Assembly (NCBI GenBank): GCA_964572845.1
Contig: CAZNFX010000001.1
Span: 62,001 to 126,000 of the forward strand
Reading direction: 5' to 3'
Origin: Bin55 sp964572845
Lineage (GTDB): Bacteria > Pseudomonadota > Gammaproteobacteria > Pseudomonadales > Azotimanducaceae
Length of the DNA stretch: 64,000 nucleotides
Shown here: positions 54,397-62,350 of the stretch, one piece after another
Layout: the number at the start of each line of letters is the position of its first letter
How positions within the stretch are numbered: the first letter of the stretch is position 1
Program-made: the position numbers and the translations under genes
The notes under the pieces: model-generated
The model's database searches: none
What the model saw: the letters and a program-made list of their open reading frames with translations, nothing else
What the model was told of the DNA's origin: nothing

Positions 54397-54984
54397 TCAG
54401 TCTTGGTCGGTGGCGCCTTCGTCACCGACGACGGCAGATCCGGACTCCGCAATATCTCGAAGCGGAGGCAATTCCTCAAGCGACCTCAAGCTGAAGTAAT
54501 CTAGGAATGCAGGCGTTGTACCGTACATCATTGGGCGGCCCGGAAGATCTTTGACACCCAGTTCTCGTACCCAACCTCGGTCCATAAGCGTTCTCATGGT
54601 GTGCGAGCTGACAGCCACACCACGGACCTGCTCAATTTCACCGCGGGTTATGGGCTGCCGATACGCGATCAATGCCAAAGTCTCCAGCAATGCTCGGGAG
54701 TACCGTCTGGGTTTGTGCAACAAGAGCTTAGCGATCCACTTGTTGTGTTCGCCTCGCACCTGAAATCGATAACCGGATCCAACTTCGATAAGCTCATAGG
54801 CTCTGTCCCGACAGTCTCCCTGCAACGCAGCTAGAGCGGCTGTCACTCGCTGGGCGAGATCTCCCGAATCCCCATCCAGTTCGGAGTCTCTAAGCAGATT
54901 CAGCAACTGCTCTTTGCTTAGCGGATCCTCCGCTACAAAAAGCAGAGATTCGATAGCTTGCTTGATGTCTGGCGACTCATCCAT
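54397..54984 (-). CDS. scpB: Segregation and condensation protein B
   Basis: ScpB is a winged-helix kleisin-associated subunit of the SMC-ScpAB complex that organises chromosomes. The 195-residue protein shows IKQAIESLLFVAEDPLSKEQ, then ALLETLALIAYRQPITRGEI-EQVRGV and LPGRPMMYGTTPAFLDYF-SLRSLEELPPL, the family's most conserved part. It lies 6 nt upstream of rluB and 15 nt after scpA. In an organism with ScpAB an SMC gene is expected elsewhere; MukBEF is not required. Confidence 0.93.
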   Translation of the reverse strand: MDESPDIKQAIESLLFVAEDPLSKEQLLNLLRDSELDGDSGDLAQRVTAALAALQGDCRDRAYELIEVGSGYRFQVRGEHNKWIAKLLLHKPRRYSRALLETLALIAYRQPITRGEIEQVRGVAVSSHTMRTLMDRGWVRELGVKDLPGRPMMYGTTPAFLDYFSLRSLEELPPLRDIAESGSAVVGDEGATDQD

Positions 54985-54999
54985 GGAAAGCGGCGGCTA

Positions 55000-55794
55000 T
55001 CAGGCTCGGCTTGCGGCGTGGGTTACGTATATTGGCTGATGAAATCCATGCTGCACTACGTTCACCAATCCATCGCGTAACAGTTCGAGCAAAGCCAGAA
55101 GAGTCACAACAGCACCTTGCCGCTTCTCTGCAGGACTAAACAAGTCGAAAAATGCCACGTATCCCCCAGTGCCCGCAAGTCGATCCAGCAATTGCGTCAT
55201 TCTCTCGCGAACAGACAGAGACTCGGTTTCCACTGCATGCGGCTTCCTGAGTCTAACGCGTTCCAGGACTTCGGAGAACGCCGCAAGTAATTCTCGAAGG
55301 TCGACACTGGGAGGGTCCGCTTGGATCAAGTGATCGGGGCGCAAGAGCGCTGCAGGGAACACATCCCGTTCGAGTCTCGGTAACTCGTCAATCTGCTCGG
55401 CAGCGTGCTGAAACACCTCGTACTCTAGGAGTCTGCGCACGAGTTCCGCGCGGGGATCTTCTTCCTCCTCACTGTCCGAGGGACGAGGAAGCAGCATTCG
55501 AGACTTGAGCTCTGCCAGCGTGGCAGCCATGACTAGATAGTCGCCGGCCAGCTCCACGCGCAACGACGTCATGAGATCGATGTACGCCATGTATTGGTCG
55601 GTTACCTCGGCAACCGGAATGTCCAATATGTCGAGATTCTTGCGCTTGATTAAGTACAGCAGCAAATCTAGAGGACCCTCAAAGGCCTCCAATATCACGA
55701 TCAATGCATCGGGCGGAATGTATAGGTCGTCCGGCAGCTCGTAGGTGCGATCTATACGCTCCTCGACCTCTTTGTCAACCGCTCCTGGAATCAC
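55000..55794 (-). CDS. scpA: Segregation and condensation protein A
   Basis: The kleisin subunit linking SMC heads. The 264-residue protein has the conserved N-terminal FEGPLDLLLYLIKRKNLDIL, then DIPVAEVTDQYMAYIDLM and LAGDYLVMAATLAELKSRML-LPRP. The C-terminal winged-helix end includes VTLLALLELLRDGLVNVVQH. It starts with GTG 55794 overlapping the trpS stop by 4 nt, so expression is coupled to trpS. Confidence 0.93.
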   Translation of the reverse strand: MIPGAVDKEVEERIDRTYELPDDLYIPPDALIVILEAFEGPLDLLLYLIKRKNLDILDIPVAEVTDQYMAYIDLMTSLRVELAGDYLVMAATLAELKSRMLLPRPSDSEEEEDPRAELVRRLLEYEVFQHAAEQIDELPRLERDVFPAALLRPDHLIQADPPSVDLRELLAAFSEVLERVRLRKPHAVETESLSVRERMTQLLDRLAGTGGYVAFFDLFSPAEKRQGAVVTLLALLELLRDGLVNVVQHGFHQPIYVTHAASRA

Positions 55795-56990
55795 CGATAC
55801 GATATGCCGATCGCTGACCGGACGTCCTCCAAGGTCTCTCGCGCGATGATACGAGCCTTCTCGGACCCTTTCTCGATCACGTTGCGCACAAGGCTGCGGT
55901 CTTCAATGAATGGAGCTGCACGTTCATGGAATCCATCCTGTTCGCTCTTGAGAGTGTCGGTCAGTGGACCCTTGCAGTCCAAACAACCAATACTGGCGGA
56001 ACGGCATCCTGCGTCAGCCCACTCCAACGTGGAAGCATCGGAGTAGATCTTGTGCAGCGCATATACGGGGCACTTTCCAGGATCACCAGGATCGCGTCGT
56101 CGAACTCGAGCCGGATCCGTCTGCATGGTCTTGATCTTCTCTTCAAGCACACCTGGCTCTTCGCGGAGCAAGACTGTATTGTTGTAGGACTTCGACATTT
56201 TCTCGCCATCGAGTCCAGGAACCAATGGAGTATCTGTAAGCAGGACCTCAGGTTCAGGCAGAATGATGCGTCCGCCATCCTCCAAATAGCCGATTAGACG
56301 TTCCATTTCGTCTACGGACAGGTGAGACTGGTCGTAGATCAAAGCACGCGCCGCCTCCAACTTCTCCGAGACCCCTTGTTCTGTGTATTTCTTGCGCCAC
56401 TCGGCATACTGCTTGGCAATTTTCTTTGGTACTTTGCTTAATGCACGTTTCGCAAGTACAAGCCATTCAGCGTCTCGTCCATAGTTCAAGTTGAATGCTC
56501 GTGCAATGTCCCGCGACAGTTCGACATGGGCAACCTGGTCCGCTCCTACTGGCACCTTGGTGCCCTTGTACATCAAGATGTCGGCTGCTTGCAGCAGCGG
56601 GTAGCCAAGAAAACCATAGGTGTTGAGATTTCTGTCATTCAGCCGAGTGATCGTGTCTTTGTAGGTTGGCACTCTCTCCAACCATGGAAGAGGCGTGACC
56701 ATGGATAGCAGCACATGCAGCTCTGCATGCTCCGGCACACGGCTCTGCACGAACACTGTGCTCGCCGTAGGAGAAACGCCACTGGCAAACCAATCGATCA
56801 GCATGTCGTACGTGTTTTGTTCGATGTTTTCCGTCTCCGAATACCCGGTTGTCAACGCGTGCCAATCAGCTACAAAGAAGAAACACTCGTACTCGTGCTG
56901 CAACCTCGCCCAATTCTTTAGAGCTCCGTGGTAGTGTGCGAGATGGACGCGTCCCGTAGGACGCATTCCTGATACAACCCGGTTGTCCAT
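55791..56990 (-). CDS. trpS: Tryptophanyl-tRNA synthetase
   Basis: A class I aminoacyl-tRNA synthetase of 399 residues. RVVSGMRPTGRVHLAHYHGA is the HIGH-type region and GEKMSKSYNN the KMSKS loop. FFFVADWHALTTGY and GADQVAHVELSRDIARAFN are tryptophanyl-specific. It is longer than the about 335-residue E. coli form, with an inserted basic helix (KKIAKQYAEWRKKYTEQGVS) and a cysteine pair (GCLDCKGPLTD), features of a TrpRS subgroup seen in several gammaproteobacteria. ATG 56990 is used; a TTG at 57005 is an alternative. Confidence 0.93.
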   Translation of the reverse strand: MDNRVVSGMRPTGRVHLAHYHGALKNWARLQHEYECFFFVADWHALTTGYSETENIEQNTYDMLIDWFASGVSPTASTVFVQSRVPEHAELHVLLSMVTPLPWLERVPTYKDTITRLNDRNLNTYGFLGYPLLQAADILMYKGTKVPVGADQVAHVELSRDIARAFNLNYGRDAEWLVLAKRALSKVPKKIAKQYAEWRKKYTEQGVSEKLEAARALIYDQSHLSVDEMERLIGYLEDGGRIILPEPEVLLTDTPLVPGLDGEKMSKSYNNTVLLREEPGVLEEKIKTMQTDPARVRRRDPGDPGKCPVYALHKIYSDASTLEWADAGCRSASIGCLDCKGPLTDTLKSEQDGFHERAAPFIEDRSLVRNVIEKGSEKARIIARETLEDVRSAIGISYR

Positions 56991-57035
56991 TTGACCGTTG
57001 CTCAACGTAGATCCAATGATGTGCTGGCGAAAAAT

Positions 57036-57665
57036 CTATTGACCCTGCTCATGACTGTTTAGTTTCCCAATCCCCTCCCTCTTGACGGTGGGGACCGAGT
57101 CGACCACCTCAACCAACGTAGTTGGATCCGAACCTAGCACACCACCATCAATTATTACGTCTACCTGATGCTCTAACAATTCGCGCGCATCGCGGGGATC
57201 CGTCATCGCATATTCCTCACCGGGCAATATTAGGGAAGTGGACAGCAGCGGAGCGTCTAAGGCTTTCAAGAAACTCATGGCAATCGGCGACGCAGGTATG
57301 CGCAAACCTATGGTTCCTCTGTTGCTTCCCGCAACCTTTCTAGGCACATCGCGTGTCGCTCTCAGAACGAACGTGAACGGGCCGGGAGTATTGCGCCTCA
57401 ACATCCTGTAGGTGACGTTGTCGACATGAGCGTAGGTCGACAGTTCCGACAGGTCCTTGCAGACTATGGTCAATAGATGGTTTGCCTTCAACTGCCGAAT
57501 GGTTCGAATGCGATCGACTCCCGAACCATCGAGCAAACCACAACCCAATGCATAGGTCGAATCTGTTGGGTACACAATGATGCCGCCATCGCGCACGATT
57601 GCCGCCGCTTGTCTAGACAACCTCTCTTGAGGGTGGGTGGGATGTATCTCGAAATATTGACTCAA
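57036..57665 (-). CDS. yciO: YciO/YrdC/Sua5-family protein
   Basis: A 209-residue protein of the family that makes threonylcarbamoyl-AMP for tRNA t6A. The motifs are HPTHPQERLSRQAAAIVRDG, then GIIVYPTDSTYALGCGL and GPFTFVLRATRDVPRK. The N-terminal H-P-x-x-P-Q-x-R pattern and the position before trpS fit the YciO branch. Whether YciO members make t6A precursor in vivo is less certain than for TsaC. It precedes trpS with 45 nt between. Confidence 0.87.
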   Translation of the reverse strand: MSQYFEIHPTHPQERLSRQAAAIVRDGGIIVYPTDSTYALGCGLLDGSGVDRIRTIRQLKANHLLTIVCKDLSELSTYAHVDNVTYRMLRRNTPGPFTFVLRATRDVPRKVAGSNRGTIGLRIPASPIAMSFLKALDAPLLSTSLILPGEEYAMTDPRDARELLEHQVDVIIDGGVLGSDPTTLVEVVDSVPTVKREGIGKLNSHEQGQ

Positions 57666-57679
57666 GAGAAACTCCTAGT

Positions 57680-58390
57680 TCATTCGATCGCCAACCAGTC
57701 TATGGCATCGTATCCGTGAGATACCAAGTACTCGTTGGCAGCTGAAAAGTGACCGCACCCAAAGAAACCTCTGTTTGCAGACAACGGTGAAGGATGCGGA
57801 GCTGTCAAGACACAGTGTTTACTTCGGTTGACGAATTCAGCCTTTCGTTGAGCTTGTTGTCCCCATAGCAAAAACACGACACTCTCGCATTGCTCATTGA
57901 CAACATTGACAACTCGATCAGTGAATCGCTCCCAGCCGCGACCTTGGTGTGAACCTGCATTCCCTTCGACCACCGTAAGGACGGCGTTGAGTAATAGCAC
58001 CCCCTGTGTCGCCCAGGGAACAAGACAGCCGTGGTGAGGTTGTACCTCGGTCGACTGTCCGCCCGCACCAACGTCACGCTGGATCTCCGACAGGATGTTC
58101 ACAAGCGAAGGAGGAACGGGAACGCCCTGATTAACACTAAAGCAAAGTCCATGTGCTTGATTTGGTCCGTGGTAAGGATCCTGACCAATGACGACTACAC
58201 GAACTTGGTCCAATGGACACAGATCCAATGCTTGGAAGATTTTTGACATTGGTGGATGAAGGCGTTTTCCTTGGGAGATTTCCGCAAGCAGGAACTCTCG
58301 CAAACGAATCATATATTCGGACGTGAATTCCTGCCGCAAGGCATTCTTCCAAGACGGGTGCAGCTTCACCCGCTCCAGTGCTTCGCTCAT
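57680..58390 (-). CDS. ung: Uracil-DNA glycosylase
   Basis: Ung removes uracil from DNA in base-excision repair. The 236-residue protein has the family-1 water-activating motif VVVIGQDPYHGPNQAHGLCF, then SVNQGVPVPPSLVNI and LLLNAVLTVVEGNAGSH, and the DNA-intercalation loop APHPSPLSANRGFFGCGHFS. It overlaps lysS by 4 nt, an unusual pairing that suggests shared transcription with the translation genes upstream. Confidence 0.95.
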   Translation of the reverse strand: MSEALERVKLHPSWKNALRQEFTSEYMIRLREFLLAEISQGKRLHPPMSKIFQALDLCPLDQVRVVVIGQDPYHGPNQAHGLCFSVNQGVPVPPSLVNILSEIQRDVGAGGQSTEVQPHHGCLVPWATQGVLLLNAVLTVVEGNAGSHQGRGWERFTDRVVNVVNEQCESVVFLLWGQQAQRKAEFVNRSKHCVLTAPHPSPLSANRGFFGCGHFSAANEYLVSHGYDAIDWLAIE

Positions 58391-59871
58391 TGCGCTGAGG
58401 GCTTGAGCAGCGGGAAGAGCAATACGTCTCGAATTGTTGTGGTATTGGTCAGGAGCATCGCAAGCCGGTCAATTCCAATTCCTTCGCCTGCCGTTGGAGG
58501 CATGGCGTACTGCAATGCCCTAATGTAATCAGAATCAAAATGCATGGCTTCCGTGTCACCGGACGCCAATCGTTCAGATTGCGCCCGAAAGCGCTCTTCC
58601 TGATCGTCAGGATCATTAAGCTCTGAGAATCCATTGGCGATTTCCCGCCCACCCACAAAGTACTCGAAACGATCAGCGACAAGAGGGTTTTGGTCATTGC
58701 GCCGAGCCAGTGGGGAAATTTCTGTCGGGTATTCGGTAATAAAGGTTGGTTGTATCAACTTCGGTTCCACCAGCGCTTCGAACAGTTCGTTCAATACGCC
58801 TCCCCACCCGCATCCTTTCGGTAGATGAACCGATCGTGCGCTTGCCTCTTCACGCAAAGTGGCCTCATCAAGAGCATCGGAGGCATTGTCTAGAGAAAGT
58901 TCGTCGGCTACGGATTCCAGCATAGTCATGTGGTTCGGACGAGCGGCAAAGTCGATGCTGTGTCCATCCCACTCGATTTGTGCTGAGCCACATACAGTCG
59001 TGGTCAAGTGAGTCATCAGGTCTGTTGTCAACTCAATCAAGTCAGGGTATGTTGCAAAAGCCTGATAGAACTCGAGCATCGTGAATTCCGGATTGTGCTT
59101 GGTCGACAGTCCTTCGTTCCTAAAATTTCGGTTTATCTCATATACGCGCTCGAAACCGCCCACTACAAGTCGCTTCAGGTACAGCTCGGGAGCTACCCTC
59201 ATGAATAGCTCCATATCCAATGTGTTGTGGTGTGTTGTAAAAGGCTTCGCCAATGCACCTCCAGGAATGGGATGCATCATGGGTGTTTCCACTTCCATGT
59301 AGCCCCGGGCTTCGAAGAATGCGCGCAATTGCGTCACAATAGAGCTGCGCGTAGCAAATACCTTTCGAGACGTCTCATTGGCAATCAAGTCTGCGTAGCG
59401 TCGCCGATATTTGAGCTCCGAGTCCTCGATTCCGTGAAACTTGTCAGGAAACGGCTGAAGCGACTTGGCAAGCATGGAGTAACCGTCAGCTTCCACAGTC
59501 AGCTCTCCCTTGTTGGTTCGCATCAATCTGCCACTAACGCCTACTATGTCGCCTAGGTCCGACAGTTCCACAAATTTGCCGTACTCTTCAACTCCAATTC
59601 CATCTTGGCGAAGGTAGCACTGTATTTCTCCCGATCCGTCGCGCAACGTTATGAAGCTGGCTTTACCCATGACACGACGCAAGACGACACGCCCCGCAAC
59701 GATAGCGCTCGCGGACTCGCGTTCAAGATCCTCTTTGGAGGATTTGGCAAACTGGTCATGCAAAGCATGCGCCCAATCTGTTCTCTCAAACCCACTAGGG
59801 TACGCAGGGGAAATTTCTCGCAACTCGGCGAGCTTTCGTCGTCTGACCGCGACTTCGTTTCGATCATCCAT
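58387..59871 (-). CDS. lysS: Lysyl-tRNA synthetase (class II)
   Basis: A 494-residue class II synthetase. The OB-fold anticodon-binding domain (VVLRRVMGKASFITLRDGSG) precedes motif 2 (RNFRNEGLSTKHNPEFTMLE) and motif 3 (GEGIGIDRLAMLLTN). KYRRRYADLIANETSRKVFA between them is typical of LysS. The gene starts one nucleotide from the prfB stop, matching the prfB-lysS operon of E. coli and relatives. Confidence 0.96.
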   Translation of the reverse strand: MDDRNEVAVRRRKLAELREISPAYPSGFERTDWAHALHDQFAKSSKEDLERESASAIVAGRVVLRRVMGKASFITLRDGSGEIQCYLRQDGIGVEEYGKFVELSDLGDIVGVSGRLMRTNKGELTVEADGYSMLAKSLQPFPDKFHGIEDSELKYRRRYADLIANETSRKVFATRSSIVTQLRAFFEARGYMEVETPMMHPIPGGALAKPFTTHHNTLDMELFMRVAPELYLKRLVVGGFERVYEINRNFRNEGLSTKHNPEFTMLEFYQAFATYPDLIELTTDLMTHLTTTVCGSAQIEWDGHSIDFAARPNHMTMLESVADELSLDNASDALDEATLREEASARSVHLPKGCGWGGVLNELFEALVEPKLIQPTFITEYPTEISPLARRNDQNPLVADRFEYFVGGREIANGFSELNDPDDQEERFRAQSERLASGDTEAMHFDSDYIRALQYAMPPTAGEGIGIDRLAMLLTNTTTIRDVLLFPLLKPSAQ

Positions 59872-60970
59872 TTAGATTCCTGCAATCAGACTTGCTTCCA
59901 TGAACGATGTTATGTCCCCATCGAGGACTCTGTTGGGATCGCCTCGTTCAGATCCAGTTCTATGATCCTTTACGCGAGACTGATCCAAGACATAGGATCG
60001 AATCTGGCTACCGAAACCAATATTGGGTTTGGAATCCTCGATAGCCTGCTTCTGACCCTGTTTCTCCTCCAACGCCAAACTGTAGAGTTTTGCCCGCAAC
60101 TGCTTCCAAGCCTGCGCCCGATTCTTGTGTTGCGACCGTTCGCTCTGACACTGCACGACCGTACTCGTGGGGATGTGGGTCAGTCGTACGGCCGAATCTG
60201 TCTGGTTGACATGTTGACCCCCGGCACCGCTAGCTCGGTACGTATCGGTTCGTACGTCGCTTGGATCAATCTCCACTTCAACATCGTCGTCTATCTCGGC
60301 GTACACGAACACAGATGCAAACGAAGTGTGCCTCCTATGATTTGAGTCGAACGGAGAATTCCTCACTAGTCTGTGCACACCTGTCTCGGTGCGCAACCAT
60401 CCGTATGCATGGGAACCCTCCACCAAAATCGTCGAGCTTCGGATTCCTGCCACATCGCCTTCTGAAAGCTCCACAATCGTAGCTTTGAAACCTTGCTTCT
60501 CACACCACTGCAAATACATGCGCAGAAGCATGTTGGACCAATCCTGCGATTCAGTACCACCCTCGCCGAATTGAATGTCCAAATATGCATTCTGCACATC
60601 AAGCTCATTGGAAAACATGCGCTGAAATTCGAGGGACTTGAGGTGCGAGTCAATGGATTCCAGCTCGTCGGCAACGTCATTCAATACTTCAGACTCACCT
60701 TCATCGGAAGCCATCTCCGCAAGCCCATCCGCCTCCTCAAGGCGATGAACAATGCTGTCCATTCCTTCAACTGAATCGGCTAGAAGTGAACGTTCCTTGG
60801 ACAACCTTTGCGAAAGATCCAAATCTGTCCATGTGCCAGCATCTGCTAGTTGGAGCTCAACCTCCTGCAGTCGCTCTTTACTGTCGTCGTAGTCAAAGAG
60901 AGTCCCTTAACACATACATTCGTGTGCGTATGTCCTTGATCTTTTCTCTTATGGAGTTGATTTCTGCCAT
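59872..60970 (-). CDS. prfB: Peptide chain release factor 2, with programmed +1 frameshift
   Basis: RF2 reads UAA and UGA. The gene starts at ATG 60970 (MAEINSIREKIKDIRTRMYV) and codon 26 is an in-frame TGA (60895-60893) in the shift sequence CTT-TGA-C, with AAGGGA a few nt upstream as the stimulating Shine-Dalgarno-like element. After a +1 slip at CTT, translation continues with GAC into the main frame, giving 365 residues, the E. coli length. The recognition motif is NSPFDS and the peptidyl-hydrolysis motif SGAGGQHVN. The shift makes RF2 autoregulated: low RF2 favours frameshifting. It sits between recJ and lysS, as in relatives. Confidence 0.96.
60892..60907 (-). promoter_or_regulatory. 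prfB programmed frameshift site
   Basis: On the minus strand the sequence reads AAGGGACTCTCTTTGAC. The slip codon is CTT (60898-60896), followed by TGA and C, the canonical RF2 recoding heptamer. The purine-rich AAGGGA a few nt upstream acts as the internal Shine-Dalgarno-like stimulator, though it is weaker and spaced differently from the usual AGGGGG. Confidence 0.85.
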
Positions 60971-61526
60971 TGCTTTCCCTTCAAGTCAGGTCGTTAACCC
61001 AAAAACGCGCTAACTTCCCGTGTGTTTCAAGTCTCCCAATTCGTAAGCGCCGAGGAACGAATTCTCCGTTGCTGGAGTCATTGTGACCAAGGTGTGACTA
61101 GTGCAAGCTGATTAGACGCGAAAAGTCTCTTAAGAAGCAAAACTCCGCATGAACGCACCTGGCAACCCGAATGATGCTGCAAGGAGACCTAGCCGCAATA
61201 TTTGCGACTTGTGGAGTGCGAAATTTTAGCACTTGCCTATTAATGCTTGCCCGATCAGCTTAATGGGCGAGAGCTTGACGTTCTAATCGGTACGATGCCT
61301 GGGGACTTTCAGGATGCAGGGACAATACTCCGAGTTACCGTCAACAAGTGAACGTTGGGCTATTGGACCCTAATGAAACATAGGTTCAAAGACCAAAGCG
61401 TCGATGGTAAACATGCAATTGATCAAGTTGCTAGGGACACCACCAAATGCTACGTGTCTTCGGTGAGCCACCAATCGAAGTCTAGGGGCCACACGTTAGC
61501 TACCTTCTTCTAGACAACAGGTACTC
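60971..61526. other. Intergenic region between prfB and the outer-membrane pseudogene
   Basis: About 555 nt. The part next to prfB should hold the prfB-lysS-ung promoter, but I see no strong -35/-10 match. No RNA gene, clear terminator, repeat or protein-coding frame is supported. Confidence 0.5.
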
Positions 61527-62168
61527 TCAAAACGAAACTCTGAAATTGAACTCGATCCCGTCCGAAAAAATGTCGGCATTGATGTGCTTGGTGTAAAGGA
61601 ATACCAAATCAATAGCCCCGCGGGGCGCGGTCTTTGCCTCGGCCACACGAAACTTCAATCCCAGTGAAAGCGTCGGATCCATGTAGGACTTGCTATCTGA
61701 GACGGCGGGCAATTCTTCTGTGTCTTCTGCAACTGGCCTTGCCGTTAAGGTTTGGGTTGTGTAGGAGATGCCTAATTTTTAAATGCCAAAGGCCCAATTG
61801 TTGAACCTTTGTTCTACCAGCGCTTTTAAGGACCAGAAATCGGTGCCCTGCTTGGATTGAACTTGAACCTCGTTAGCATTCGGACCGAGCATGGTCTGTA
61901 GAGTCTTGATGTTGGGTGGCTTTCCATAGCTCAACTCCAATCCCCATTTGTCAAACGTAGGAAATCCAATACCTATGCTACATCCTACAGATGCGCCGTC
62001 GGACTCTCCTCCAATCTCGGTCGTTATAGCGTCCTCGTAGTCAAACCACGTGGTACAACCTCCAAACACATACGGGTCGATCCTGTCGTGTCTTAACTTA
62101 GCATCCTGAGAGTGGACTTGGGCTGCCACACAAAGCACCACCAGGATGGACATCCAGACTTTGAGCAT
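61527..62168 (-). pseudogene. Outer-membrane beta-barrel protein gene interrupted by one stop codon
   Basis: The frame starts at ATG 62168 with a signal peptide (MLKVWMSILVVLCVAAQVHS) and reads as an outer-membrane barrel: DPYVFGGCTTWFDYEDAI, SVGCSIGIGFPTFDKWGLEL, SYGKPPN, FWSLKALVEQRFNNWAFGI. A TAA follows at 61779-61781. The same frame then continues without another stop as KLGISYTTQTLTARPVAEDT and ends GIEFNFRVSF, whose terminal phenylalanine is the usual barrel-assembly signal. The whole would be 213 codons plus stop. One nonsense change therefore breaks an otherwise intact gene. A sequencing error or very recent loss is likely. Overall family resemblance is to small OmpA/OmpW-like barrels, not assigned. 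Confidence 0.75.
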
Positions 62169-62350
62169 ATTCGTTCTCCAATAACTAGGAAATTCGCAAA
62201 CCGGTTGGTTAACTCGGTTAGACCGCACTTCAAGCCGTACGTTGCGCCATTCCGGCCGAATGACGCAGGATGTGTTCGAACTCAGCCGCTTGTAGCTTTG
62301 GGAAAATTCGAGCTTTTTGTCAGGTGGTTCGCTTGGCTCCCAAGGCACAC

